Source: Proteiniphilum sp. UBA4977 (GTDB taxonomy: Bacteria; Bacteroidota; Bacteroidia; Bacteroidales; Dysgonomonadaceae). Taken from it: a stretch of 39,379 nucleotides of DNA. Under the pieces are notes generated by a model that was not told the origin of the DNA, did no database searches, and worked only from the letters and a program-made list of their open reading frames with translations. This document shows positions 1-8,603 of this stretch, piece after piece. Positions within the stretch are counted from its first letter, which is position 1; the number at the start of each line of letters is the position of its first letter. Where the stretch lies: NCBI GenBank assembly GCA_002398565.1, contig DGZP01000033.1, positions 6,731 to 46,109 of the forward strand, read 5' to 3'. The translations under genes were made by a program, and so were the position numbers.

Positions 1-2409
1 GTGAGCGGCAAGCACAACGACCTGGAGGAGGTGGGACACGATACCTACCACCACACCATGTTCGAGATGCTGGGTAACTGGTCGTTCGGAGATTATTTCA
101 AGAAAGAAGCGATCGCCTGGGCATGGGAGTATCTGACGGAAGTGCTTAAGCTCGATAAGAACCGTTTGTATGTCACCGTCTTTGAGGGTGCTGCAGAAGA
201 GCAGCTGGAGCGGGACGATGAGGCTGCCGCCTATTGGGAGGCATATCTTCCTGTAGGACGGATTATCAATGGAAATAAAAAGGATAATTTCTGGGAGATG
301 GGCGATACCGGTCCTTGTGGTCCCTGCTCGGAAATCCACATCGACCTGCGGCCCGAAAGCGAACGGGCAGACGTCGACGGACTCAGGCTGGTGAACCAGA
401 GTCACCCGCAGGTTATCGAAATATGGAATCTGGTTTTTATGCAATATAACCGGAAGGCCGACGGCTCACTGGAGCCGCTACCGGCAAAAGTAATTGATAC
501 AGGCATGGGCTTTGAGCGTCTCTGTATGGCAGTACAGGGAAAGTTATCGAACTACGACACCGATCTGTTTCAACCTATCATTGAAAAGATTGGTGAGATC
601 GGTAATGCCCGCTACGGGGAGGATGCCAAGAAAGATATTGCCATGAGGGTGGTTGCCGACCATCTGCGCACAATCGCTTTTTCCATTACCGACGGTCAGC
701 TGCCATCGAACGCCAAGGCAGGATATGTGATTCGTCGTATCCTGCGTCGCGCCGTTCGCTACGGGTATACCTTCCTGAATATGCACGAGCCGTTTATGTA
801 CCGGCTTATCCCCACACTGATCGACGTGATGGGAGAGGCATATCCGGAACTGGTTGCCCAGCAGGGGCTGATTGGGAAAGTGATGAAAGAGGAGGAAGAA
901 TCTTTCCTGCGCACCCTGGAGACCGGCATTCGATTGCTGGAGAAAAATATGCCTACAAAAGAGGGTAACGTACTGAGCGGTGAGATTGCCTTTCAACTCT
1001 ACGATACCTTTGGCTTTCCGCTAGACCTCACGGAACTGATCCTGCGCGAGCATGGAATGACGGTAGACGTGGAAGGCTTCAATGCCGAAATGCAGCAACA
1101 GAAACAACGTGCCCGCAATGCAGCTGCTGTGGAGACGGGCGACTGGACAAAGGTGCACGACGGCGAGCCGGAGTTTGTGGGCTATGATGAAACAGAAAGT
1201 ACTGCACAGGTTCTTCGGTATCGTGCTGTAAAACAGAAAAACAGGTTGTTTTACCAGATTGTGCTTTCCAGATCCCCTTTTTACGCGGAGATGGGAGGAC
1301 AGGTAGGCGACTCGGGCTGGCTGATCTCAGAAGGGGGCGAAAAAATTGAGGTGTTCGATACAAAACGGGAGAACAACCTTGCCGTACATCTTACCCATAC
1401 ACTACCGGAAAAGTTAGAGGTTACCTTCACTGCCCGTATTGATACTGAAAAAAGGACAGCCACAGAATGTAACCACTCTGCCACCCACCTGATGCACGAA
1501 GCATTGCGTGAGGTGTTAGGTAAGCATGTGGAACAAAAGGGTTCGTATGTCTCACCCGACGTGTTACGGTTCGACTTCTCCCATTTCCAGAAGATGACGC
1601 CCGAAGAGATTCGCACAGTGGAGAGACGGGTGACCGCTAAAATAAGGAACAATTTCCCCATAGAAGAACATCGGCACGTACCCGTTGAGGAGGCCAAAGC
1701 CCAGGGGGCAATGGCACTTTTCGGGGAGAAATATGGCGACGATGTGCGCACCGTCCGATTCGGAACATCCATTGAGCTTTGCGGTGGCACACACATCTCC
1801 TCTACCGGACGTATCGGTACGTTCCGCATTGTGAGCGAAAGCGCCATCTCTGCGGGTGTAAGGCGCATTGAAGCGGTTACAGCCAAGGTATGTGAGGATT
1901 ACCTTTATGCGAAAGAAGATGCGCTGCTGGAGGTAAAGAACTTGCTCAACAATGTACCCGATATTATGCAGGGAGTGCATCGCCTGATTGCCGACAACGA
2001 AGAGATGAAAAAAGAACTTCAAGGCTATGTGAAAGAAAAGACCGTGCAGTTGAAGCAGCGGATTGTCGAGCGGAAAGAGGAGGTCAATGGCGTACATCTC
2101 TTCCGGGTGATATTGCCGATAGGTGCTCCCGACGTGGTGAAAGACATTGCTTTTCAACTGAAAGGAGAGTTCCCGGAAAAGATGTTCTTTGTCGCCGGTA
2201 CAGCCTCAAACGGGAAGCCAAGCCTTACGGTCATGTTGAGCGACGACCTGGTTGCCGCGGGATTTCATGCCGGCAATATGGTGCGCGAAGCGGCCAAGCT
2301 CATTCAGGGCGGAGGAGGAGGGCAGCCTCATTTTGCCACCGCCGGAGGTAAGAATGCCGACGGGCTGCCGGCGGCCGTGGAAGCAATTGTGCAAAAATTA
2401 AAAGAATAG
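1..2409 (+). CDS. alaS: Alanine--tRNA ligase, 5' end outside window
   Basis: This is the class II synthetase that charges tRNA(Ala) and edits mischarged Ser and Gly. The visible 802 residues begin inside the catalytic core, at the conserved SGKHNDLEEVG / HHTMFEMLGNWSFGDYFK region. The GTG at base 1 is therefore an internal Val codon, and roughly 70 N-terminal residues lie upstream of the window (full-length enzymes are about 870-880). The editing domain zinc ligands are intact: HSATH at residues 492-496 and CGGTH at 594-598 of the visible part. The C-Ala domain with its glycine-rich GGGGGQPHFATAGG stretch closes the protein. It converges on the acyltransferase gene with only 6 bp between stop codons and no convincing terminator there. 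Confidence 0.98.
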   Translation: MSGKHNDLEEVGHDTYHHTMFEMLGNWSFGDYFKKEAIAWAWEYLTEVLKLDKNRLYVTVFEGAAEEQLERDDEAAAYWEAYLPVGRIINGNKKDNFWEMGDTGPCGPCSEIHIDLRPESERADVDGLRLVNQSHPQVIEIWNLVFMQYNRKADGSLEPLPAKVIDTGMGFERLCMAVQGKLSNYDTDLFQPIIEKIGEIGNARYGEDAKKDIAMRVVADHLRTIAFSITDGQLPSNAKAGYVIRRILRRAVRYGYTFLNMHEPFMYRLIPTLIDVMGEAYPELVAQQGLIGKVMKEEEESFLRTLETGIRLLEKNMPTKEGNVLSGEIAFQLYDTFGFPLDLTELILREHGMTVDVEGFNAEMQQQKQRARNAAAVETGDWTKVHDGEPEFVGYDETESTAQVLRYRAVKQKNRLFYQIVLSRSPFYAEMGGQVGDSGWLISEGGEKIEVFDTKRENNLAVHLTHTLPEKLEVTFTARIDTEKRTATECNHSATHLMHEALREVLGKHVEQKGSYVSPDVLRFDFSHFQKMTPEEIRTVERRVTAKIRNNFPIEEHRHVPVEEAKAQGAMALFGEKYGDDVRTVRFGTSIELCGGTHISSTGRIGTFRIVSESAISAGVRRIEAVTAKVCEDYLYAKEDALLEVKNLLNNVPDIMQGVHRLIADNEEMKKELQGYVKEKTVQLKQRIVERKEEVNGVHLFRVILPIGAPDVVKDIAFQLKGEFPEKMFFVAGTASNGKPSLTVMLSDDLVAAGFHAGNMVREAAKLIQGGGGGQPHFATAGGKNADGLPAAVEAIVQKLKE

Positions 2410-2415
2410 AAAAAA

Positions 2416-3738
2416 TCACTTTTTATCTGAGAGACCGGTAAGCTTTATTACCTGTTCCCACACTTGTGGAAACTGCTTCCTAAACCGGGCTGTCTTGCGG
2501 TCTCTCAGGGCCGATTTCCACCACTTTCGCCAGTATAGGGCAAAATAGAAAGTGGCCGGCGTCACAAGAAAATAAGCAAGCGCAAGGAGCCAGTTTTTGG
2601 TCAGAGTACCGAGAAGCAACGACTGGATCAAATCGAAAATAGGTACAAAGATAAGACCGGAAGCATATCTTACCGAGGGGACAAACTGCTTATCTTTGAA
2701 GAGGCTGATGAGCTTCCTGTTGATCAGCAGCGGGAAGATCCCGTTCAGAAATCCAAAAAGCATTACCGGAGATGTAAAGACAAGCGCTTTAAAACGGATA
2801 AAAAGGTCCCATTTGCCGGATGATTTCCATATTTGGTCTTTTGACGTTAACCCATGCTCCTTCAGTATCATATCTGCTTTACGGAAAGCGGTTATCCTGG
2901 TGTCGAATGCAGTCCGGTTATTTTCGTAAAGCTCGTCCAGGCTCCTTACGATATGCAGGGATGACAGATAGAAAGCATCTTTTCTGTCGGGAAATTTCTC
3001 TTTTGCTATTTTGTCACCATTCCAGTCAATGGCATGACGATACTCCTCATAAAATTCATCGTTCCATATATCCACGACTATTGATTTGAGGCTTCTCTCC
3101 AGCTCCTGCCGTAGCTGGTTGGTTGCCAAACCGGGATTTTCCTGATAGATTTCCTTGTATTTCGCCACCTCGATGGGGGTGCCAAATGTAACAAAGGCAT
3201 CGGAGAGAAACCCAAGAATGTCGCGATAATAGATAGATACCGGTACAATCTGGCTGTTGAGTTCAAAAGCCCGGGAGGCCTCTGTGGGGAGCACGATACG
3301 TGGTACAGCTTTCTGAATGGGGAGCAATGACTGTTTTGGATTATGTTTTCCTTCCGGAAATAATGCAATAGGATTGTTCTTTCTCAGGATGCGTGCAGCA
3401 GACTCAAAAATATCTCTGTTTTTATCCAGGTTGTCCTTACCGTCGCGTATCCGGAATACCGGGATGATACGTAACCCACGGAGTATCCAGGCTACAAGCT
3501 TTTGCTTGAAGATATCGGCACGGGCAAGAAAAACTACCTGCTTCCGATGATAGCTTGCATATACGATCAGCAGCGCATCGATCAGTGCATTACGGTGATT
3601 AGGCACAAAAATGACCGGTTTCTCCCGTGATACATTTTTTTCCCTTCCGGTAAAAACTATCTTCCGGAAATTCAATCTCAATGCCGTCTTTACCGGTAAC
3701 TTAGCCAGTGTATAACGAAAGTCGTAACGATAAATCAT
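2416..3738 (-). CDS. Lysophospholipid-type acyltransferase (PlsC superfamily, long Bacteroidetes form)
   Basis: Predicted membrane acyltransferase of glycerophospholipid synthesis, 440 residues and thus much longer than ordinary PlsC (about 240). The N-terminal half has the acyltransferase motifs: NHRNALID near residue 47, where His and Asp are separated by five residues rather than the canonical four, and ALFPEGKHN near residue 122. The C-terminal third has two or more hydrophobic segments (around VFTSPVMLFGFLNGIFPLL and LLALAYFLVTPATFYF) that probably anchor it. The ATG overlaps the TGA of the upstream transporter gene as ATGA (3735-3738), so the two are probably translationally coupled. 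The acyl acceptor cannot be told from sequence. Confidence 0.88.
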   Translation of the reverse strand: MIYRYDFRYTLAKLPVKTALRLNFRKIVFTGREKNVSREKPVIFVPNHRNALIDALLIVYASYHRKQVVFLARADIFKQKLVAWILRGLRIIPVFRIRDGKDNLDKNRDIFESAARILRKNNPIALFPEGKHNPKQSLLPIQKAVPRIVLPTEASRAFELNSQIVPVSIYYRDILGFLSDAFVTFGTPIEVAKYKEIYQENPGLATNQLRQELERSLKSIVVDIWNDEFYEEYRHAIDWNGDKIAKEKFPDRKDAFYLSSLHIVRSLDELYENNRTAFDTRITAFRKADMILKEHGLTSKDQIWKSSGKWDLFIRFKALVFTSPVMLFGFLNGIFPLLINRKLISLFKDKQFVPSVRYASGLIFVPIFDLIQSLLLGTLTKNWLLALAYFLVTPATFYFALYWRKWWKSALRDRKTARFRKQFPQVWEQVIKLTGLSDKK

Positions 3739-4703
3739 AGTGTATTAGTTTCGAATTTTAAGGCGCGTCTTCGCCAATAAAAAGCCAGTATAAGTCCCGC
3801 AATGATATGCCATACCCCCCACCATGCGGCAATAAATGCCATACCGCCGAGATTTAGTTCAGGGGGGAAGATGCGTGGATTGAATATCAGCGCAAGTCCG
3901 AGGCCCGAATTCTGAATACCTGTTTCTATTGAGATGGAGCGACAATTTACTTCGGCTACATGCATTACTTTAGGCAAATAATAACCCACTACGAATGCCA
4001 ATCCGTTATGCAGCAAAACAATGAAGAAGATCAAATGGATATATTGAAGAAAAAACCTGAAATTACCCGACAGTGCTGCAACGATAAATCCAACGAAGAA
4101 AATGACGGATGCAGCTTGTACTGTTTTGTCAATTTTTCTTACAAACTTGGGGAATTTCATCCCTACGAACATACCCAGGATAACGGGAATACCCAGGATC
4201 AGAAAAACAGTGCGAAACATCTCCGCCGGATCAATCGAGATAGGTACTAGCAATGGAGAGTGTCGGGCATAAAGTCCACCCCAGAATGCAAAATTAAACG
4301 GAGTCATAAACAGACTCATGACTGTGGTAATAGCTGTGAGACTGACCGAAAGTGTTACGTTCGATTTTGAGATTGCCGAGATGAGATTCGATACATTCCC
4401 ACCGGGACAGGCTGCCACAAGGATCATTCCCATCGCTACTGCCGTACTGGGTTGAATGATTAATACCAACAGATAAGTAAGCGCCGGCAGGAGTAGGTAT
4501 TGCGAGATTACCCCCAACCATACAGGCTTAGGATGTGACACCAGTGTTTTAAAATGTTGGGGACGAATACTCAATGCTACACCGAACATGATAAAAGCAA
4601 TCGCAATATTCATCATGTTGATGCTTTCCTGATTGAAATTTAATCTTACGGCGTCTAACCGTTCCAGGTTTCCAAAGAGGGATAGAAGCGGGGTTGGATG
4701 CAT
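3735..4703 (-). CDS. Bile acid:sodium symporter (BASS/SBF) family transporter
   Basis: A 322-residue polytopic membrane protein with about nine hydrophobic helices. Family signatures are ACPGGNVSNLIS near residue 105 and SIETGIQNSGLGLAL near residue 255, the paired crossing-helix motifs of the BASS fold. The family moves organic anions with sodium. Members outside animals carry varied substrates such as pantoate, pyruvate or sulfated/sulfonated compounds, so the bile acid name should not be taken literally. A -7 type promoter box ends about 22 bp upstream of this ATG, which supports the start. It is the first gene of a two-gene unit with the acyltransferase. Confidence 0.9.
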   Translation of the reverse strand: MHPTPLLSLFGNLERLDAVRLNFNQESINMMNIAIAFIMFGVALSIRPQHFKTLVSHPKPVWLGVISQYLLLPALTYLLVLIIQPSTAVAMGMILVAACPGGNVSNLISAISKSNVTLSVSLTAITTVMSLFMTPFNFAFWGGLYARHSPLLVPISIDPAEMFRTVFLILGIPVILGMFVGMKFPKFVRKIDKTVQAASVIFFVGFIVAALSGNFRFFLQYIHLIFFIVLLHNGLAFVVGYYLPKVMHVAEVNCRSISIETGIQNSGLGLALIFNPRIFPPELNLGGMAFIAAWWGVWHIIAGLILAFYWRRRALKFETNTL

Positions 4704-4725
4704 TTGACTGTTTGATGATAAGAAG

Positions 4726-4733
4726 CAAAGGTA
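4726..4733 (-). promoter_or_regulatory. Putative -7 promoter box for the BASS-acyltransferase unit
   Basis: The minus strand reads TACCTTTG, matching the Bacteroides TAnnTTTG consensus, about 22 bp before the ATG at 4703. No clear TTTG -33 box is visible. The predicted leader would be only about 15 nt. Confidence 0.5.
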
Positions 4734-4778
4734 CGAAATTAAATATATTCGCGAGTAAGTTGCGCATTGGGAAATATC

Positions 4779-4810
4779 AAAAAAGGGTGTCCAAAACTAT
4801 TTGAACACCC
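4779..4810 (-). terminator. Rho-independent terminator after the outer-membrane protein gene
   Basis: Arms at 4785-4795 and 4800-4810 form an 11-bp stem with one mismatch (GGGTGT...ACACCC core) and a four-base loop. On the minus strand the stem is followed directly by six T (4784-4779). It lies about 100 bp past the stop of the 4908-5486 gene and before the BASS promoter, so it separates the two transcription units. Confidence 0.85.
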
Positions 4811-4907
4811 TGTGAAATGAATAGCAGTCTTTTCTTGGTTTATTGAAGAATATCTTTAATTGACTTGTTTCTCATGATCTATCATAGGTACTCTTCATGC
4901 ATCTTTC

Positions 4908-5486
4908 TTATAGCCTGAACGAAATACCCAATTCAAGAGCGGAAATGCCATAACCAATTTCCGCAAAAGCAGCGAGCTTGTCTGAGAAATGATAACGTGC
5001 GCCAATGAATGCAGAATATCCAATGCCACTAGCTCCCGATGCTTCAGGTGTATAACTGCCCGAATCCCCAAAAAATTTGCTTCTCACTGCATTGTAACCC
5101 AGCATTAGTCCTGTATAGGTGTCCAGTTTGTCAATAAACTGATAATGGAAAGTACCACGTGCACCAAGTATAAAATAACTGTATTTGTAGCCATACGTTA
5201 CATTACCAGAAATTGTTTCCCATTTGTTGGCTGTGTACGCCATATAACCACCTACACCGATAGATGCTTTACCGTCCAGTAGTCCGTCGATGATACCCTG
5301 TTCATAAGATACCGAGAGAGGTGGAATACTGCTGGTGTATCCATCACCTCCGTAGTAACTCCCTAGTCCGATACCTACATTTGCGATTTTGTCTCCTTTT
5401 GAGAATAGATTCTGTGCTTGCAAACTCATCAACGCTCCACTTGTCACGACAAGGACAAGCGTCATAAATGTTTTTTTTGTCATCAT
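4908..5486 (-). CDS. Small outer-membrane beta-barrel protein, function unknown
   Basis: About 192 residues from the ATG at 5486 (a second ATG follows at 5483). The open frame runs on to 5558, but the upstream 24 residues are charged and sit before a typical signal peptide, so they are probably untranslated leader. The signal peptide is TFMTLVLVVTSGALMSLQAQ with cleavage after AQA. The mature part alternates hydrophobic and polar residues with repeated aromatic-ended strands such as GIGLGSYYGG, YFILGARGTFHYQF, TYTGLMLGYNA and IGYSAFIGARYHFSDKLAAFAEIGYG, typical of an eight-strand OmpA/OmpW-like barrel. No enzymatic motif is seen. It is monocistronic, with a strong terminator behind it. Confidence 0.75.
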   Translation of the reverse strand: MMTKKTFMTLVLVVTSGALMSLQAQNLFSKGDKIANVGIGLGSYYGGDGYTSSIPPLSVSYEQGIIDGLLDGKASIGVGGYMAYTANKWETISGNVTYGYKYSYFILGARGTFHYQFIDKLDTYTGLMLGYNAVRSKFFGDSGSYTPEASGASGIGYSAFIGARYHFSDKLAAFAEIGYGISALELGISFRL

Positions 5487-5549
5487 AAAAATTGTAAAAT
5501 TATTTTTGCCTACTCGTAAAGCTTTTCGGCTGACGCTAATTTTCTCTTG

Positions 5550-5579
5550 TCCTGTCACATGTGAATAAGGAAGACAGGA
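5550..5579 (-). repeat. Inverted repeat in the leader of the outer-membrane protein gene
   Basis: Perfect 7-bp arms TCCTGTC (5550-5556) and GACAGGA (5573-5579) enclose 16 bases that start with the ten-base palindrome TCACATGTGA (5556-5565, sharing one base with the left arm). It lies about 65 bp upstream of the chosen ATG, so it may fold in the mRNA leader or act as a protein-binding site. There is no T-run after it, so it is not a terminator. Confidence 0.45.
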
Positions 5580-5894
5580 AAAATGAATATCTAATCATTT
5601 CCAGCTGACAAAAATAGACAATTCCAGGGCCGAATGCGAGTAGGTTCTTTGCCCCGGATAAATATAAACTTGCTCTCGGTAAAAAACCTTGGGGATGCTT
5701 ACTCCCGATAAATTTACTCGTTGACAATGCCTGTCCGTGATAAACCTTGTTTTAATATGACGATGCAATCTCCGGGCCTCCTTTAGACGGGTTTACTTGT
5801 TTGCGATACATAAAAAAGCTTTGCACTGCGTAAAATAATATCTTTTTTTTTATTTTTTCGTCTGTTACTTAAAACATGCATTCAAAGGGAGTGC

Positions 5895-5902
5895 TATCTT
5901 TG
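5895..5902 (+). promoter_or_regulatory. Putative -7 promoter box of the AraC-type regulator gene
   Basis: TATCTTTG matches TAnnTTTG exactly and ends 20 bp before the ATG at 5923. A long T-rich run (about 5841-5858) lies upstream. The -33 TTTG box is not clear. Confidence 0.55.
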
Positions 5903-5922
5903 CATATTCTAAAAACGATGCT

Positions 5923-7380
5923 ATGATGCACAAAATCCTGCTGTCAAACGATCCTTTCACATACTTGCGGAAGTACAAACGAGCCATTATTTATTCAGTT
6001 ATCTTGCTCCTTGTCGCTGTAGGTCATCATTTTTTAATGCAAATATCACTGGAATCTTTCAGATACATCCGTTGGTCGATCATCTCGATGTTGAGTGTTC
6101 TTTGTCTTAGCGGATCCATGATGCTGATGGTACGTAGAAACGGGGGACGTGCACGTACCCTCTTTGCTTTTGTGATGTGCATGGTAGGGCTGACCAATTT
6201 GCTTTCACTCATCAAGGGATTAACTACCGGATATGCCGGTGTGGTAGAATATAAATACATGTCTCCTCCTATGTTAATTTATGGAAGTGCGTATGCTTAT
6301 ATATTTCTTCTGTATCCCATCGAAGCCTTCCGTCCGGGATGGCTTACACTACGACGGGCATTGTTCCTGTTTTTACCCACTGTTGTTTTTTCGGGAATAT
6401 ATCTGTTTGCAGTAAAGATCCGAGTCACGTCTCTGCCAGTGATTGACAATTGGTCAGATTTGGTTTCCGAGTTTTGGAATTTTACGGTATTGCTCCGTTT
6501 GTTCATTCTTGTTTATCCAGTTATCGGGCTTTTGATCATGCTCCGTTACCGGAAAAACTATAAGAAATGGTGCGAAAATAACTATGCATCGTTGGATGAT
6601 ATTGATATAAAGTGGTTGGGTGACTATATTTTCGGCAATCTGGTGATTACCCTTTCCTGCGAGATCGTTGTATTAAGTGATAATATCCATAGCGTTCTCA
6701 TGCACAACATCATTTTTCTGTTCTTCTTTCTTTATGGCTTCTATCGTGTTTTATTTCATAAAAACCCCTATCCGGAAGGTTACTTCAAAGTAGGTATGGA
6801 CGACACGAAAGCTGAAATCATGGAGGACCTGGAAAGTAGCAGGATATGTCACGAAAAAGATAGCAGGAGAAACATTCTTTCTGTATCGGTGAATGAGCCG
6901 AACAAGAAGTTTTTGTTTATTGATAAGCTACCCGAGTACAAGGAAAAACTGGAAAAATGGATGCAAGCTGAGAAACCCTATATACGCAAAGATTTCAAAC
7001 TAACTGATGCGATGGAGATATTACCGCTGAATCGCAGTTACCTCTCACGCTTGTTCAACGAGGGGTATGGTGAAAGTTTTTATCAGTTTGTAATGCGCTA
7101 CCGTATTGCGGAAAGTAAACACCTTCTGCTGACACGTCCCGATCTGAATATTACCTGTGTTGCCGACTTATCAGGCTTTAGTTCGTCATCGGTCTTCGGA
7201 AGGGCTTTCGCACAAGAATCGAATTGTAGTCCCACACAATGGCGTGAACACGAAAAAGTGAAGGCGTCAAAAATTCATAGTCCAGAAAAAATAGATATCT
7301 TTGTTCATCCGGTTCCTAAAATTGGACAATACAATGAACGCACCACTTGCCGAAAGATTGCGGCCAAAGAATCTCGATGA
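5923..7380 (+). CDS. Membrane-anchored AraC-family transcriptional regulator
   Basis: 485 residues. The N-terminal 280 hold about seven or eight hydrophobic segments (near residues 22-42, 50-70, 78-98, 113-134, 141-164, 186-207, 232-250, 257-280). A charged linker follows, then a C-terminal AraC-type double helix-turn-helix at about 340-440: LNRSYLSRLFNEGYGESFYQF for the first helix pair, then ITCVADLSGFSSSSVFGRAF and SNCSPTQWRE for the second. This architecture suggests a regulator that senses a signal at the inner membrane and binds DNA directly. A tail of about 45 residues after the DNA-binding domain is poorly conserved in appearance, and its last 15 codons overlap rarA. The target genes are unknown; the divergent outer-membrane gene is a candidate. 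Confidence 0.85.
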   Translation: MMHKILLSNDPFTYLRKYKRAIIYSVILLLVAVGHHFLMQISLESFRYIRWSIISMLSVLCLSGSMMLMVRRNGGRARTLFAFVMCMVGLTNLLSLIKGLTTGYAGVVEYKYMSPPMLIYGSAYAYIFLLYPIEAFRPGWLTLRRALFLFLPTVVFSGIYLFAVKIRVTSLPVIDNWSDLVSEFWNFTVLLRLFILVYPVIGLLIMLRYRKNYKKWCENNYASLDDIDIKWLGDYIFGNLVITLSCEIVVLSDNIHSVLMHNIIFLFFFLYGFYRVLFHKNPYPEGYFKVGMDDTKAEIMEDLESSRICHEKDSRRNILSVSVNEPNKKFLFIDKLPEYKEKLEKWMQAEKPYIRKDFKLTDAMEILPLNRSYLSRLFNEGYGESFYQFVMRYRIAESKHLLLTRPDLNITCVADLSGFSSSSVFGRAFAQESNCSPTQWREHEKVKASKIHSPEKIDIFVHPVPKIGQYNERTTCRKIAAKESR

Positions 7381-8602
7381 GTTTATCGGTCAGAAACACC
7401 TGGTCGGTAAGGGAGCTGTGTTGCGCAGAATGATTGATATGGGGAGAATACCCTCTATAATTTTCTGGGGGCCACCCGGTGTAGGGAAAACTACGCTTGC
7501 GCATATTATTGCCAATGCGGTGAACGTACCTTTTTATAAGCTGAGTGCCATCAACTCTGGTGTAAAAGATGTAAGGGAGGTGATTGATAAAGCGAAGAAC
7601 AACCGTTTTTTTGAAAATGCGGCTCCTATTCTTTTTATTGATGAAATCCACCGTTTCAGCAAGTCACAACAGGACTCGCTGCTGAATGCCGTGGAGACAG
7701 GCACGGTGACACTGATTGGGGCTACCACCGAAAATCCTTCCTTCGAGGTAATTCGTCCGTTGCTATCACGCTGTCAGGTGTATGTACTCAAATCGCTCGA
7801 GAAGAAAGATCTGGAAGAGCTGTTACATCGCGCGCTCACTGAAGATCTGATCCTGAAGGAGAAAGAAATCGATTTACTTGAAACCGACGCTTTGTTCCGT
7901 TTTTCGGGGGGTGATGCCCGCAAACTGCTGAATATTTTGGAGCTGACAGTACAGGCGGATGCCGACGGAAAGGTAGTGATTACCGACCGGATGGTAACCG
8001 ACCGACTGCAGGAGAATCCGGCAGCATACGACAAGGGGGGCGAGATGCATTACGACATCATCTCGGCCTTTATCAAATCGATCCGTGGCAGTGATCCCGA
8101 TGCGGCTATCTACTGGCTGGCAAGGATGGTAGCCGGGGGCGAAGATCCCAAATTCATTGCCCGCAGGCTGGTCATCTCTGCCGCGGAAGACATTGGCCTG
8201 GCCAATCCCAATGCGCTGCTACTGGCCAATGCCTGTTTCGATACGTTGCAGAAGATCGGGTGGCCGGAGGGACGTATTGTTCTGGCAGAAACCACCATCT
8301 ACCTGGCGACATCTCCAAAAAGCAATTCTGCCTATCTGGCCATCGATGCGGCCATTGCAAAAGCGGAACAGACCGGTAACCTACCGGTACCGCTGCATTT
8401 GCGCAATGCACCGACGACACTTATGAAGGAACTCGATTATGGGAAAGAGTACAAGTATGCGCACGACTATGAAAACAACTTTGTTAAACAGGAATATCTG
8501 CCTAAAGAATTAAAAAACAACCGGTTTTGGGAGGCTCAACCCAATCCTGCGGAAGCAAGGATGCACGAGTTAATGAAGAAGCTTTGGGGAGATAAGGAAT
8601 AA
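7334..8602 (+). CDS. rarA: Replication-associated recombination protein A (MgsA/RarA AAA+ ATPase)
   Basis: 422 residues from the ATG at 7334. The start is fixed by the conserved N-terminal PLAERLRPKNLDEFIGQKHL, and 11 more codons available upstream are not family-like. Walker A is GPPGVGKT (residues 46-53), Walker B is FIDEIHRF (about 101-108), and the sensor region GATTENPSFEV and the C-terminal SAAEDIGLANPNAL / KEYKYAHDYENNFV segments are all present. RarA acts at stalled replication forks and is related to clamp-loader subunits. The first 47 bp overlap the upstream regulator gene in another frame, so co-transcription and coupling are likely. Its stop is 1 bp from the stop of lptD on the other strand. 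Confidence 0.97.
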   Translation: MNAPLAERLRPKNLDEFIGQKHLVGKGAVLRRMIDMGRIPSIIFWGPPGVGKTTLAHIIANAVNVPFYKLSAINSGVKDVREVIDKAKNNRFFENAAPILFIDEIHRFSKSQQDSLLNAVETGTVTLIGATTENPSFEVIRPLLSRCQVYVLKSLEKKDLEELLHRALTEDLILKEKEIDLLETDALFRFSGGDARKLLNILELTVQADADGKVVITDRMVTDRLQENPAAYDKGGEMHYDIISAFIKSIRGSDPDAAIYWLARMVAGGEDPKFIARRLVISAAEDIGLANPNALLLANACFDTLQKIGWPEGRIVLAETTIYLATSPKSNSAYLAIDAAIAKAEQTGNLPVPLHLRNAPTTLMKELDYGKEYKYAHDYENNFVKQEYLPKELKNNRFWEAQPNPAEARMHELMKKLWGDKE

Positions 8603-8603
8603 G

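Larger units (their letters stand above)
5487..5922. other. Divergent intergenic region, 436 bp, no gene seen
   Basis: The region lies between the outer-membrane protein gene (leftward) and the AraC-type regulator gene (rightward). I see no protein-like open frame. It contains a leftward TATTTTTG box at 5616-5609 that could serve the outer-membrane gene with a leader of roughly 115-120 nt, an inverted repeat at 5550-5579, and the rightward box at 5895-5902. The middle holds two loosely similar stretches near 5655-5680 and 5703-5720 (both with GATAAAT) of no clear meaning. Confidence 0.5.

Noticed and set aside
2400..2420. AAAAA/TTTTT pairing between the alaS and acyltransferase stops as a bidirectional terminator
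   Set aside because: A five-pair A-T stem without G-C is too weak to support the call.
5487..5558. N-terminal extension of the outer-membrane barrel protein
   Set aside because: The extra 24 residues would precede a normal signal peptide; the double ATG at 5486/5483 is the natural start.
5536..5727. 63-codon minus-strand open frame in the divergent intergenic region
   Set aside because: No protein-like pattern, and it overlaps the inverted repeat and the putative promoter box of the outer-membrane gene.
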